Of a stretch of DNA of 64,000 nucleotides, positions 25,397 to 35,299 are shown in pieces. The position numbers and the translations under genes were made by a program. This DNA is from Flavobacterium sp. GTDB taxonomy: Bacteria > Bacteroidota > Bacteroidia > Flavobacteriales > Flavobacteriaceae. Each line of letters starts with the position of its first letter. Position 1 is the first letter of the stretch. The DNA lies in assembly GCF_035195345.1 (NCBI RefSeq), contig NZ_CP136574.1, positions 2,409,871-2,473,870 on the forward strand, given 5' to 3'. The notes beneath the pieces are model-generated. The model was given only the letters and a program-made list of their open reading frames with translations. It ran no database searches and was not told where the DNA came from.

Positions 25397-25993
25397 ATGA
25401 AACACTTTTTACTATTGATTGCGGTTTGTTTTTTATGTTGTAATAATGCAGAAAACACAACGGAACCCATAAAAAATTATTCAAAATTTCACAACGAATC
25501 GTTAGCGTATTGTATAAATAATGGATTTAATGAAGACTATTATTTTTTAGTTGATTTAAGTGTTCATTCAGGTAAAAATCGATTCTTTATTTATGATTTT
25601 AAAACAAAAAAAATTATTGATAAAAATTTAGTAACCCATGGTAGCTGCGATCAATTTGAAGAAAATTCAGCTAAATGGGAAAAAGTAAAATTCGATAGTA
25701 GAGTTAATAGTCATTGCTCCATGAAAGGCAAATATAAAATAGGTAATCGCGATTATAGTTCTTGGGGAATCAACGTAAAGTATTGGTTGCATGGACTAGA
25801 ATCAACCAATAAAAGCGCTGAAAAAAGGGTAGTGGTTTTGCATTCTTGGAATGCTGTTAAAAATAAAGAAGTGTATCCAAAATATGCGCCATTGAGTTGG
25901 GGTTGTCCTGCTGTTTCTAATGAATTTATGGAAAAATTAGATATTCGATTACAAGATTCAGAAAAACCAGTTTTGCTATGGATAATAGATTAG
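25397..25993 (+). CDS. Murein L,D-transpeptidase catalytic domain protein, lipoprotein
   Basis: A 198-residue exported protein with a lipobox-like CFLCC in its signal peptide (Cys14/15). The L,D-transpeptidase-like (YkuD-related) signature is a late His in VVLHSW (~152) and SWGCPAVS (~174-181, with the catalytic Cys). The preceding Gly-rich GKYKIGNRDYSSWG is also typical. The family contains cell-wall cross-linking and peptide-editing enzymes, but this subgroup is poorly characterised. It is probably periplasmic or outer-membrane anchored and is monocistronic. Confidence 0.83.
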   Translation: MKHFLLLIAVCFLCCNNAENTTEPIKNYSKFHNESLAYCINNGFNEDYYFLVDLSVHSGKNRFFIYDFKTKKIIDKNLVTHGSCDQFEENSAKWEKVKFDSRVNSHCSMKGKYKIGNRDYSSWGINVKYWLHGLESTNKSAEKRVVVLHSWNAVKNKEVYPKYAPLSWGCPAVSNEFMEKLDIRLQDSEKPVLLWIID

Positions 25994-26051
25994 TGCGTTT
26001 GTTTTGTAACAAATTTAGAAAATACTGACTAATTGCAAATAAACTATTCCA

Positions 26052-28151
26052 ATGAAAATTTTTTTAATTTGTTTCTCTTTATTGACTATTCAAGCCATAT
26101 TTGCTCAACAAGAAACAGCAAAAGACACTACTAAAACAACTGAATTAAATGAAGTTGTGGTTCAATCTAAAAAGAAAAGTATTGAGCAAAAAGCAGATAG
26201 AACGATATTTGATTTTTCAGAACAAAGCCATTTGAATTCAGGTTCTGTAATGGAAGGATTAAAAAAATTACCAGGATTAATAGTTTCTGATGTAGCCGGA
26301 ATGATGTATCAAGGAAAACAATTAGAAGTATTTATGGATGCAAGACCCTTGAATATTTACTCTAATGAGCTTACTTCCTATTTAGAGAGTCTTCCTGCTA
26401 ATTCTATCGAAAAAGTGGAGATTATCACTCAGCAGGGAGCTGAATTTCCTGCTATTTCGGGCGGTGCCATTATAAATATTGTTACTTCAAAAAACGCAAA
26501 AAAATATCTTTCAGCAACCTATTCAAACGGATACAGTTATACAAATTACGATAAATCACGTCATCGATTCAACAATAGTTTATTGGTAAACGTTAAAAAT
26601 AAGTGGTTTGGTTGGCAAGTGCAGTTGGGTCAAAATTTTAATCAAGGGTATCAACGTACCAATTTTCAAAACGAGAGTACAGTGTTGTCTAAAAATACAA
26701 CCGATAGAGAAAATCGTTTTTATTTTTTTAAAACAGGTTTGAAATTTGATTTAAAAAAAGACCGATTGTTGGTCAATTATGATTTCACCACTTCAAATAA
26801 TGATGCGCTCATTGATGCAAGTGGTTTTGGATTTGCAACCAGCGATCATAGTAAAAATAAACTCAACCGAAATGATGTTGCTTTAAATTATCAAAAGCGA
26901 TTTGATGATATAACCAAGAAATTAGATTTTCGATTTAATGTAAATTCTGTTGCCAATGCTTTTGATTTGAATAATAGAATTTCTGGAAATTCTGTTTTGG
27001 ATAATGGTTATGATCAACTATTTTATCAATTTAAAACCGATTATTCGCAAGATCTTTCCTTTTTAGAAAAGACTAAGTTTTCAACGGGTGTTTTAGCTGA
27101 TAAATTAGAATTTGAAGCGCAAAGTTTAGATGTTATCAATTTAGATTATCAACGAACTACTTTAGCCGCTTATTCTGAATTTCAATCTTCCTATAAAAAG
27201 TTTGATTTTATTTTAGGAGGAAGATTGGAGTCGTACTCTATTGAAGGAAATACTGATGTAGACAAGTTAATTCCATTTAATCAAACTCGGTTTTTCCCAA
27301 ATGCAAGCATTCAATACAATATTATTCCACAAGTTTTTGTGAATGCTAATTATAATAAAAAGATTAGCTTACCCAATACTTCCGCATTAAATCCGAACAA
27401 TACCAATTATCAAAATCCAAATGTTTCCTTTTTTGGGAATCCTAATTTAGAGCCTACCATTTTTGATAATTATGAGTTAAAAATTAGCGCTTTTGAATAC
27501 TTTTTTATTAGTTATTCTCGTAGCGATGCGAATAATCAGGTAATGAATAGGATAATAGCTGATGGTGATGGTGCTGCAAGTATTTCAGAAAATATCCCTC
27601 AAATTACCATTCATAATTTTAATTTTGGATTGCCAGTCCCTTACATGTTGTTCACCAAAGGTTTAAAAGAAATCTTAAAGTTTGATTTTAATCCAGATGA
27701 GATTAATTTTTTGTATTTATATGTGGGACATCAAAAGCACAATTTACCAGATGTTAACGGAAAAGGTTTGTGGTTTTTTAATGCCATGTCTCAAATGGTG
27801 TTGCCAAGTAAAATTAAGTTTACAGCAAATTACAACACTTCATCAACTGGAGGAAACTACTACTATTATGAAAATAGAGTGCCGTTTAGCCAACAATTTG
27901 ATGTTACTTTTGCTAAGAAATTCTTAGATAATAATTTATCAGTTTCTGTTTATTGTAATGATATTTTTAATACCAATAAACAAGGCTTTAATGCTCTTGG
28001 AACGAATTTAATTTACGAAAGTAAAAATGATTCAAGACGAGTTGGAATTAGCTTAAATTATAAAATTCCAACTAAAAATAAATTAGCAAAAGAAGAAGGA
28101 AATATTTTAAATAACGATAAAAAAGAAGATCAGCCAGCAATTGGTAATTAA
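26052..28151 (+). CDS. Outer-membrane beta-barrel / TonB-dependent receptor-like protein
   Basis: A 699-residue predicted outer-membrane protein. A signal peptide (1-18, ending FAQ) is followed by a short TonB-box-like segment (TTELNEVVVQSKK, ~29-41). A plug domain (~45-155) has the VEIITQQGAEFPAISGGAIINIVT element, and a large C-terminal barrel follows. It lacks the N-terminal carboxypeptidase-regulatory domain of the receptor at 32716. The ligand is unknown. Its stop codon directly abuts the end of the convergent DUF2721 gene. Confidence 0.85.
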   Translation: MKIFLICFSLLTIQAIFAQQETAKDTTKTTELNEVVVQSKKKSIEQKADRTIFDFSEQSHLNSGSVMEGLKKLPGLIVSDVAGMMYQGKQLEVFMDARPLNIYSNELTSYLESLPANSIEKVEIITQQGAEFPAISGGAIINIVTSKNAKKYLSATYSNGYSYTNYDKSRHRFNNSLLVNVKNKWFGWQVQLGQNFNQGYQRTNFQNESTVLSKNTTDRENRFYFFKTGLKFDLKKDRLLVNYDFTTSNNDALIDASGFGFATSDHSKNKLNRNDVALNYQKRFDDITKKLDFRFNVNSVANAFDLNNRISGNSVLDNGYDQLFYQFKTDYSQDLSFLEKTKFSTGVLADKLEFEAQSLDVINLDYQRTTLAAYSEFQSSYKKFDFILGGRLESYSIEGNTDVDKLIPFNQTRFFPNASIQYNIIPQVFVNANYNKKISLPNTSALNPNNTNYQNPNVSFFGNPNLEPTIFDNYELKISAFEYFFISYSRSDANNQVMNRIIADGDGAASISENIPQITIHNFNFGLPVPYMLFTKGLKEILKFDFNPDEINFLYLYVGHQKHNLPDVNGKGLWFFNAMSQMVLPSKIKFTANYNTSSTGGNYYYYENRVPFSQQFDVTFAKKFLDNNLSVSVYCNDIFNTNKQGFNALGTNLIYESKNDSRRVGISLNYKIPTKNKLAKEEGNILNNDKKEDQPAIGN

Positions 28152-28550
28152 TTACTCAACATCTTCCGACAAATCTTTTAAATGAACTCTAAGAGCGTTT
28201 ACTGAAATACTAATTTCCCAAAATGAAATACCTAGTGAAATTAATAAACAAAGTAAACTTGCACCAAAAACATAAATTCCTATAGTCTCTTGACTAACAT
28301 ACAAAAGTAACATGGCAAAAACGGATAAGAACAAGCACATTACGCCAAAAAGTTGCATGTAACGAATTAAGGTTAATCGTAAGTTTAAGTTTTTAATTTC
28401 AAGTAAAATACTTTTGTTGTGATTGTCTTCATAGTTTTTCTTTAAGCTACGCACAATTTGCGCAATAGTTAAAAAACGATTGGTGTAGGCAAGCAAAATT
28501 AGTGATGTTGCTGAGAATAGTAATGCTGGAGTTTCAAGAGAAAGTGTCAT
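28152..28550 (-). CDS. DUF2721 domain membrane protein
   Basis: A 132-residue membrane protein with three predicted transmembrane helices (~7-27, ~66-88, ~93-115) and a charged cytoplasmic loop between the first two (ICRSLK-like NRFLTIAQIVRSLKKNY). This matches family DUF2721, of unknown function. It ends tail to tail with the preceding receptor gene without any intergenic base and starts 78 nt before the htpG stop codon. Confidence 0.82.
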   Translation of the reverse strand: MTLSLETPALLFSATSLILLAYTNRFLTIAQIVRSLKKNYEDNHNKSILLEIKNLNLRLTLIRYMQLFGVMCLFLSVFAMLLLYVSQETIGIYVFGASLLCLLISLGISFWEISISVNALRVHLKDLSEDVE

Positions 28551-28576
28551 ATAAAAGAATTTATCAAATATAAAAA

Positions 28577-28609
28577 AATCCTGATAGGTTTCAAGAGCCT
28601 ATCAGGATT
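28577..28609 (-). terminator. Terminator of htpG
   Basis: AATCCTGATAGG / CCTATCAGGATT, 12-bp perfect stem with 9-nt loop and minus-strand T-run, 20 nt after the htpG stop codon. Confidence 0.86.
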
Positions 28610-28628
28610 AAAATTCAAGTTTTAAATA

Positions 28629-30515
28629 TTATTTCAAAGTTTCAAAGCTACGTTTAACAAAAGCTGTTAACTCTTCACCTTTTAGTAATCCTTGTGAAAT
28701 TTTTGCTAAATCTAAAGCTTGTTTTATTAAAATTTCTTGAGCCGATTTGTCTTCGGTTTGTAAAATTGTAGTGGCTAAATTTGAATTTGAATTCACTACC
28801 AAATTATACATATCTGGGAAATTACCCATACCAAACATACCGCCACCGCCCGTTGCGCTCATTTCTTTCATTCTTCGCATGAATTCAGGTTGCGTAATCA
28901 TAAATGGTGCTGCGTTGCTATCCATTGGCTCTAACTGAACGGTGTAGTTTGCTTTTGGAACAATTGCTTCTAAAACCGATTTTAGATTTGTTTGCTCATC
29001 ATCAGATAATTTAGAAATAGTTGTTTCGTCCTTCTGAATCAATTTATCAATATGATCGGCATCTACACGAGCAAAAGTTACATTCTCATTATCCGCTTCT
29101 AATTTTTGAATCAAATGCGAAACAATAGGCGAATCTAATAACAATACTTGGTATCCTTTTTCTTTAGCAATATCAATGTAACTGTGTTGTGCCTCTTTAT
29201 TTGAAGCATATAAAACAACTAATTTTCCGTTTTTATCGGTTTGATTCGGTGCAAGAGCTTCTTTTAATTCTGCTAATGTATAATATTGGTCTTCTGTTGT
29301 TGGATACAATACGAAATCACCTGCTTTTTCATAGAATTTTGGTTCTGATAGCATTCCGTATTCCAATACGATTTTAATATCGTTCCATTTTTGTTCAAAA
29401 TCAGCACGATTTTCATTGAATAACGATTTCAATTTATCCGCTACTTTACGGGTAATGTAATTCGAAATTTTCTTCACATTACCATCCGCTTGTAAATACG
29501 AACGTGAAACGTTTAACGGAATATCTGGAGAATCAATTACACCTTTTAACATGCCTAAAAATTCAGGTACAATTCCTTCTACATTGTCGGTTACATACAC
29601 CTGATTTTGGTATAATTGAATTTTATCTTTTTGTAATTGTAAGTCAGACGACATTTTTGGGAAATACAAAATACCAGTCAAGTTGAACGGATAATCTACA
29701 TTTAAATGAATGTTGAACAATGGTTCTTCAAACTGCATTGGATACAATTCGTGATAGAAATTTTTGTAATCTTCATCACTTAAATCCACTGGTTGTTTTG
29801 TCCATGCCGGATTTGGATTGTTGATGATGTTGTCAACTTCTTCGTATTCTGTTTTGTAATCTTCTGGCGCGTCTTCTGGTTTTGGAAGTGCTTCTTGTTT
29901 GGTTCCAAATTTAATTGGAATAGGCATGAATTTGTTATACTTCGTCAACAATTCACGGATTTTAAATTCTTCTAAAAATTCTAACGAATCTTCAGCAATA
30001 TGCAATATGATTTCCGAACCTCTATCGGTTTTATCGTGAGGAACTAATGAAAATTCTGGACTTCCGTCGCATGTCCAATGTGCTGCTGGTTCGTCTTTGT
30101 AAGATTTTGTTATGATTTCTACTTTAGAAGCAACCATAAAAGCTGAGTAGAATCCCAATCCAAAATGACCAATTACTCCTGAATCTTTGGCAGAATCTTT
30201 ATACTTTTCTAAAAACTCTTCAGCTCCTGAAAACGCAATTTGATTGATATATTTTTCCACTTCATCAGCAGACATTCCTAAACCTTGGTCAATAATGTGC
30301 AGTTTTTTGCCTTCTTTGTCAATTTTAACTTCGATGATTGGATGGCCATATTCTACTTTAGCTTCCCCAATACTGGTTAAGTGTTTTAATTTTAAAGTAG
30401 CGTCTGTCGCATTCGATACTAATTCACGAAGAAAAATTTCGTGGTCGCTGTACAAAAACTTTTTAATTAAGGGAAAGATGTTTTCTACTGAAACATTAAT
30501 TTTTCCTGATGCCAT
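28629..30515 (-). CDS. htpG: Molecular chaperone HtpG (Hsp90)
   Basis: Cytoplasmic ATP-dependent chaperone (628 aa). The N-terminal GHKL ATPase has LVSNATDA (~33-40), DQGLGMS (~77) and GHFGLGFYSAFM (~116-127). The middle domain includes the catalytic Arg segment NVSRSYLQAD (~336-345), and the C-terminal dimerisation domain ends near residue 626 without the eukaryotic MEEVD tail. A Gly/Met-rich patch (GGGGMFGMG, ~553) is typical of Bacteroidetes HtpG. It is monocistronic and divergent from the ABC ATPase gene. Confidence 0.96.
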   Translation of the reverse strand: MASGKINVSVENIFPLIKKFLYSDHEIFLRELVSNATDATLKLKHLTSIGEAKVEYGHPIIEVKIDKEGKKLHIIDQGLGMSADEVEKYINQIAFSGAEEFLEKYKDSAKDSGVIGHFGLGFYSAFMVASKVEIITKSYKDEPAAHWTCDGSPEFSLVPHDKTDRGSEIILHIAEDSLEFLEEFKIRELLTKYNKFMPIPIKFGTKQEALPKPEDAPEDYKTEYEEVDNIINNPNPAWTKQPVDLSDEDYKNFYHELYPMQFEEPLFNIHLNVDYPFNLTGILYFPKMSSDLQLQKDKIQLYQNQVYVTDNVEGIVPEFLGMLKGVIDSPDIPLNVSRSYLQADGNVKKISNYITRKVADKLKSLFNENRADFEQKWNDIKIVLEYGMLSEPKFYEKAGDFVLYPTTEDQYYTLAELKEALAPNQTDKNGKLVVLYASNKEAQHSYIDIAKEKGYQVLLLDSPIVSHLIQKLEADNENVTFARVDADHIDKLIQKDETTISKLSDDEQTNLKSVLEAIVPKANYTVQLEPMDSNAAPFMITQPEFMRRMKEMSATGGGGMFGMGNFPDMYNLVVNSNSNLATTILQTEDKSAQEILIKQALDLAKISQGLLKGEELTAFVKRSFETLK

Positions 30516-30609
30516 ATTTTAAAATTTTTAGTTAAACAATTATGGTTTCTCTTAACTTCAAAACAAGTACCAAACTGAGTTTAATGACAAATTGACATAA
30601 AATTAGTTT

Positions 30610-30617
30610 TATATTTG
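30610..30617 (+). promoter_or_regulatory. -7 promoter element of the ABC ATPase gene
   Basis: TATATTTG matches TAnnTTTG, 17 nt before the ATG at 30634. A TTGACA at 30592-30597 lies only 15 nt upstream, which is short for this promoter type. Confidence 0.5.
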
Positions 30618-30633
30618 CAAAAAAAACTCAGTT

Positions 30634-31563
30634 ATGCTGGCTGTAAAAAACATTTCTTATTCGTATGATAATCAACCTAATTTACACTCCATTTCCTTTG
30701 GGTTGACTAAAGGAAAAAATTTAGCTTTGATTGGCGAAAGTGGATGTGGTAAAAGTACCTTGCTAAAATTGCTTTACGGATTATATGATTTAGAGGAAGG
30801 GCAAATTTTTTGGAACGAAACAGAAGTGTTGGGTCCAAAATTTCATTTAATACCAGGAATGCCTTTTATGAAATATTTGGCACAAGATTTTGATTTGATG
30901 CCTTTTATTACGGTGGCTGAAAATGTAGGAAAGTATCTTTCTAATTTTTTTCCAGAAGAAAAACAATCGCGAATAGCTGAATTATTGGAAATTGTTGAAA
31001 TGACACAATATGCTGATGTGAAAGCAAAGTTGTTGAGTGGTGGTCAAATGCAACGTGTGGCTTTGGCAAGAGTATTAGCATTAGAACCCGAAGTATTATT
31101 ACTGGATGAACCTTTTAGTCATATTGATAATTTTAGAAAAAATAGTCTTCGAAGAAAGTTATTTGCGTATTTGAAAGAACAAAATGTAACTTGTATTGTT
31201 GCCACTCACGATAGCACTGATGTTTTAGCATTTGCCGATGAGGTTGCTATAATGAGAGAGGGGAAAATTATTGAAAGGGGTATTCCAAAGTTTATTTACG
31301 AAAATCCAAAAGACAACTATGTAGCCTCTTTATTTGGAGATGTGAATGAAATTGAAATTAGCGGAAAGCTACAATTTGTGTATCCACATCAATTGAAAGT
31401 TTCCATGAGTTCTGATTTAAAAGTGGAAGTTGTAAATTCTTATTTCAGAGGAAGTCATTATTTGATTGAAGCGAAATTTGGGAATCAAATTCTATTTTTT
31501 GAAAATGTGTCTGAAATTGAAACTGGAAAAGATGTTTACTTGGAATTATCAAATTCTAAATAA
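30634..31563 (+). CDS. ABC transporter ATP-binding protein
   Basis: A 309-residue ATPase with Walker A GESGCGKST (~35-43), Q-loop YLAQDFDLMPF, signature LSGGQMQR (~133), Walker B VLLLDEPFSHID (~154) and H-loop VATHD. The C-terminal ~80 residues form a TOBE-like regulatory domain as in sulfate/iron/molybdate-type importers (CysA/PotA group). No permease or binding protein gene is adjacent, so it must work with partners encoded elsewhere; the substrate is not known. The divergent neighbour is htpG. Confidence 0.82.
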   Translation: MLAVKNISYSYDNQPNLHSISFGLTKGKNLALIGESGCGKSTLLKLLYGLYDLEEGQIFWNETEVLGPKFHLIPGMPFMKYLAQDFDLMPFITVAENVGKYLSNFFPEEKQSRIAELLEIVEMTQYADVKAKLLSGGQMQRVALARVLALEPEVLLLDEPFSHIDNFRKNSLRRKLFAYLKEQNVTCIVATHDSTDVLAFADEVAIMREGKIIERGIPKFIYENPKDNYVASLFGDVNEIEISGKLQFVYPHQLKVSMSSDLKVEVVNSYFRGSHYLIEAKFGNQILFFENVSEIETGKDVYLELSNSK

Positions 31564-31587
31564 GTCGATCTTAAAATATTAATTTCG

Positions 31588-31595
31588 TATTTTTG
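31588..31595 (+). promoter_or_regulatory. -7 promoter element of fabH
   Basis: TATTTTTG matches TAnnTTTG, 25 nt upstream of the fabH ATG. Confidence 0.5.
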
Positions 31596-31620
31596 TTATA
31601 TAAAAAATACCATTTAGAAT

Positions 31621-32628
31621 ATGTACCACTCAAAAATATCAGGATTAGGTTATTACGTGCCCGAAAATATTGTAACCAATGATGATTTGTCAAAAATCAT
31701 GGAAACAAACGACGAATGGATTCAAGAACGAACTGGAATTCAAGAACGTCGTCATGTTATAAGAGGAGAAGATACAACTACTTCAATGGGTGTAAAAGCA
31801 GCTATAATTGCCATCGAACGTTCTGGAGTGGCTAATGAAGATATCGATTTTGTTATTTTTGCTACTTTGAGCCCTGATTATTATTTTCCAGGTCCAGGTG
31901 TTTTAGTACAACGCGATTTAGGTTTAAGAACGGTTGGCGCTTTAGATGTTCGTAACCAATGTTCTGGATTTGTATATGCGATTTCAATTGCCGATCAATA
32001 CATCAAAACCGGAATGTATAAAAACGTTTTAGTAATCGGTTCTGAATTGCATTCAACTGGTTTAGATATGACGACTCGCGGAAGAGGAGTTTCAGTAATT
32101 TTTGGAGATGGAGCAGGAGCAGCCGTACTTTCAAGAGAAGAAGATTTGACTAAAGGAATTTTATCTACTCATTTACATTCGGAAGGACAACATGCCGAAG
32201 AATTATCATTAATTGCTCCAGGAATGGGAAAACGTTGGATAACCGATATCATTACTGATAAAGATCCAAATGACGAAAGTTATTATCCATACATGAACGG
32301 ACAATTTGTGTTTAAAAATGCAGTGGTTCGTTTTAGTGAAGTCATTAACGAAGGGTTGCAAGCGAATAATTTACAAGTTTCAGATATTAATATGTTGGTG
32401 CCACATCAAGCGAATTTGAGAATTTCACAATTCATTCAACAGAAATTTCGTTTAACGGATGACCAAGTATTCAATAATATTCAAAAATACGGAAATACAA
32501 CTGCCGCTTCTATTCCAATTGCTTTAACCGAAGCTTGGGAACAAGGTAAAATCAAATCAGGAGATTTGGTAGTTTTAGCTGCTTTTGGTTCTGGATTTAC
32601 TTGGGGGAGTGTGATTATTAGATGGTAG
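31621..32628 (+). CDS. fabH: 3-oxoacyl-ACP synthase III
   Basis: Condenses acetyl-CoA or a branched acyl-CoA with malonyl-ACP to start fatty-acid synthesis. The Cys-His-Asn triad is intact: Cys114 (DVRNQCSGF), His262 (PHQANLRI) and Asn292 (YGNTTAASIP). At 335 aa it has the normal length. In Bacteroidetes FabH paralogues also serve flexirubin or branched-chain lipid synthesis. No fab, plsX or dar gene is adjacent here, so this is simply a lone FabH. It ends at a strong bidirectional hairpin. Confidence 0.94.
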   Translation: MYHSKISGLGYYVPENIVTNDDLSKIMETNDEWIQERTGIQERRHVIRGEDTTTSMGVKAAIIAIERSGVANEDIDFVIFATLSPDYYFPGPGVLVQRDLGLRTVGALDVRNQCSGFVYAISIADQYIKTGMYKNVLVIGSELHSTGLDMTTRGRGVSVIFGDGAGAAVLSREEDLTKGILSTHLHSEGQHAEELSLIAPGMGKRWITDIITDKDPNDESYYPYMNGQFVFKNAVVRFSEVINEGLQANNLQVSDINMLVPHQANLRISQFIQQKFRLTDDQVFNNIQKYGNTTAASIPIALTEAWEQGKIKSGDLVVLAAFGSGFTWGSVIIRW

Positions 32629-32664
32629 TTTTAGAGAATAGAATTAAGAAAATAGAATATAGAT

Positions 32665-32695
32665 AAAAAGCGTTCTGAATTTCAGAACGCTTTTT
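32665..32695. terminator. Bidirectional terminator between fabH and the TonB receptor gene
   Basis: AAAAAGCGTTCTGA / TCAGAACGCTTTTT, 14-bp perfect stem with 3-nt loop, T-runs on both strands. Confidence 0.87.
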
Positions 32696-32715
32696 TACTT
32701 TTGCCTAATGCCTAA

Positions 32716-35130
32716 TTAAAACATTCCACCACCGCCACTAGTTTCATTCGCATCTCTTTGTTTTCTTGCTAAAGCACGGTTTTTTCCGCCACCAAAAATG
32801 TAGTTGAATCCAATATAAAACGTTTGACTTTCCCAATAAAAAGCACCTTGTTGTCTAAATGGGATATTACCATCAAATGCAAAACGCATGTTTTCAAAAA
32901 CATCATTATATCTTGCAGTAATTGTTCCTTTTCCTTTTAAGATGTTGTAGGTTGCTCCAAAATCCATTTTATACATTGCTTTTCTGTCATATTGCAATCC
33001 TCGGTCTTTTCCTCTATACATTCCAAACAATTGAAAACGTAAATCTTTTGTAGCGGTAAAACTATTGTTGATTCTTGCATTAAAAGTAGTTACATCTATT
33101 TCTGCGTTTTCTAATGCATTTGTACTAGCATTTTGAATCGTTCCTTTAGCAGTTTTAAAATACACATCAGCACTTGCATTCACTGACCACCATTGTGTAA
33201 ATTTTAAATTTCCCGAAGTTTCTATTCCAAAAGCGTCATTATTATCAAAATTATCATACGATAATATATTTCTGTTCGGGTTATTTGGGTCGTTATAAAC
33301 GGTTCTTGAAATTTCATCTGAAATGCTTCTGTAAAACACGCCACTTGTTATGGAACCAATTTTTGTGTTTCTCGTATAATTTACTTCAAATGAATTAGTA
33401 AACTGAGGAACTAATCCTGGATTTCCTCTTGATTCCATTAAAGGAGTTGTCCATTCTCTAATTGGACTAATTTGTCCAATACTTGGTCGGTCAACTCTTC
33501 TTGAATAATTGAAATTAAATGAATTTTTATCGTTTGCTGTATATGTTAAAAATGCAGATGGATATGCTGTAAACAAATCATCAGAAATATTTTGAGCATC
33601 TGAAAAACTTGGATTTGTTTCATTAATTGCAAAATCGGCATCTAAGTCAAAATATTCTAAACGAACACCAAGTTGACCGCTCCATTTTCCAATTTGCTTT
33701 CCTAGATTTGCATAAGCCGAATAAATATTTCTTCCAAATTCAAACGAATTGTCAGCGCTTGTAAAACTCGGATTAATATCATTAAAACGGTTACCCGAAT
33801 TTTGAATTCTTGTTTCAACACCTAATTCCAATTTTGTAGTTTCAGTTATAGGGTTGATATAATCGGCATTAAACTGAAAATAATCAGTGGTTCCTTTTAC
33901 AATATTGGTTCTGTAAAAATTAAAAGTTGGATTCGAAATTGTTTCATCGTACACAGTATTCTCATCATTCACCGTGTGTGAGTAGTTTAATTGAATCTCT
34001 AAATTTTCATCTTTCTTTTCAAAATCATGTTTAAAAACCATATCGTAAGTTTGGTTTTTATTGTTTCCTCTACTTCCAAAAAGTTGTGTTGTGTTTCTAT
34101 TCGCAATTGGGTCGTCATAAACTACAGTAGTCAAACCAGAACCTGTTCCAGATGTAAAACTTTGATTGGTGTAAGCAGATAATGTGCTTTTGTCGTTGAT
34201 GTAATAATCCATTCCTAACTTTAATAGATGCGAATTGTTTTTGTTTCTAAAATTAAAATCTTGACGATTTTCTTGATTGGTTCTTTCGCTATCTACAAAA
34301 CCATTATTAGCATTGATTCCGTGATTAAAACCATAATTGGAGTAAAAATTTACTTTCCCAACACGGTAATTCATATTTAAAGCTGAGTTGGTTTTGGGTG
34401 TAATTCCGAAAGTAACTCCTGTGTTGATAGAACCATTAAAACCATCTTGCGAATTTTTATGTAAAATAATGTTGATGATGCCGCTCATTCCCTCTGGATT
34501 ATATTTTGCAGAAGGATTCGTAATCAACTCAATTTGCTTAATGGATGCCGAAGGAATTTGTTGTAACAATTGCTCTACCGAAACATTCGAAGGTTTTCCA
34601 TCAATAAGCACACGTACATTACTATTTCCTCTCATGCTAATTTCTTTCGTTTGAGGGTCAATACTTACCGTTGGAATGTTATTCATAATTTCAGATGCAG
34701 TTGTTCCTGAAGCAATTAAATCTTTTCCAACATTAATTACTTTTCTGTCGATTTTTTGTACCATGTTTGAACGTTCTGCCACAACTTCAACATCTTTTAA
34801 TTCTGAAACGTCTTCTGAAATAGCTATTGTGCCTAAGTTTTGATTAGCATCAGAAGATAAATCAATGTTTTTAACAACTGTTGTGTATCCAATAAATTGA
34901 ATTTCTACAGTATATTTTTGCAATGTTAACTTGTTGATGGCAAAATTACCATCTTCAGTGGTTACACCTCCTGTAACAATCTTATCATTATCTTTAAGAA
35001 TAATGTTTACGTAAGGCAAAGGTTCATTGGTTTTATTGTCAATTACCTTTCCTTTGATACTTCCTGAATTTTGTGCAAATCCAAAAGCAATCGAGCAGAA
35101 GAAACATGCAATAATTAATTTAAGTTTCAT
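32716..35130 (-). CDS. TonB-dependent receptor with carboxypeptidase-regulatory N-domain
   Basis: An 804-residue outer-membrane receptor. Signal peptide 1-19 (ending FAQ), a carboxypeptidase-regulatory-like beta-sandwich (~23-105, GSIKGKVIDNKTNEPLPYVN), a plug (~115-225) with IERI-like QIELITNPSAKYNPEGMSGIINI, and an outer-membrane beta-barrel. The end is unusual: a short basic/Gly tail (ending GGGGMF) instead of a terminal aromatic strand, because the barrel finishes earlier (YIGFNYIFGG). No SusD partner lies next to it, so it is not a classical polysaccharide-utilisation SusC. The ligand is unknown. Confidence 0.87.
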   Translation of the reverse strand: MKLKLIIACFFCSIAFGFAQNSGSIKGKVIDNKTNEPLPYVNIILKDNDKIVTGGVTTEDGNFAINKLTLQKYTVEIQFIGYTTVVKNIDLSSDANQNLGTIAISEDVSELKDVEVVAERSNMVQKIDRKVINVGKDLIASGTTASEIMNNIPTVSIDPQTKEISMRGNSNVRVLIDGKPSNVSVEQLLQQIPSASIKQIELITNPSAKYNPEGMSGIINIILHKNSQDGFNGSINTGVTFGITPKTNSALNMNYRVGKVNFYSNYGFNHGINANNGFVDSERTNQENRQDFNFRNKNNSHLLKLGMDYYINDKSTLSAYTNQSFTSGTGSGLTTVVYDDPIANRNTTQLFGSRGNNKNQTYDMVFKHDFEKKDENLEIQLNYSHTVNDENTVYDETISNPTFNFYRTNIVKGTTDYFQFNADYINPITETTKLELGVETRIQNSGNRFNDINPSFTSADNSFEFGRNIYSAYANLGKQIGKWSGQLGVRLEYFDLDADFAINETNPSFSDAQNISDDLFTAYPSAFLTYTANDKNSFNFNYSRRVDRPSIGQISPIREWTTPLMESRGNPGLVPQFTNSFEVNYTRNTKIGSITSGVFYRSISDEISRTVYNDPNNPNRNILSYDNFDNNDAFGIETSGNLKFTQWWSVNASADVYFKTAKGTIQNASTNALENAEIDVTTFNARINNSFTATKDLRFQLFGMYRGKDRGLQYDRKAMYKMDFGATYNILKGKGTITARYNDVFENMRFAFDGNIPFRQQGAFYWESQTFYIGFNYIFGGGKNRALARKQRDANETSGGGGMF

Positions 35131-35268
35131 TTGTTTGTTTTTAATTAAAATGATTGATGATTGTGATTAGTAGACTTCAACATTTGTAAATTGTTACAGC
35201 AATTTTGAAAATAATTTTTTAATCAAAAAAAACTATTCACTTATTACTAATCACTAATTAGTATTTAT

Positions 35269-35276
35269 TACCTTTG
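35269..35276 (+). promoter_or_regulatory. -7 promoter element of argS
   Basis: TACCTTTG matches TAnnTTTG, 24 nt before the argS ATG; no clear -33 TTG. Confidence 0.5.
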
Positions 35277-35299
35277 CGCGTTCTAAAAATCAGGTAAAA

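Noticed and set aside
35184..35195. GTAAATTGTTAC, similar to the GTAACA-N2-TGTTAC sites
   Set aside because: It has a 4-nt centre instead of 6 and no TAnnTTTG at the matching distance, so it was not included in the set.
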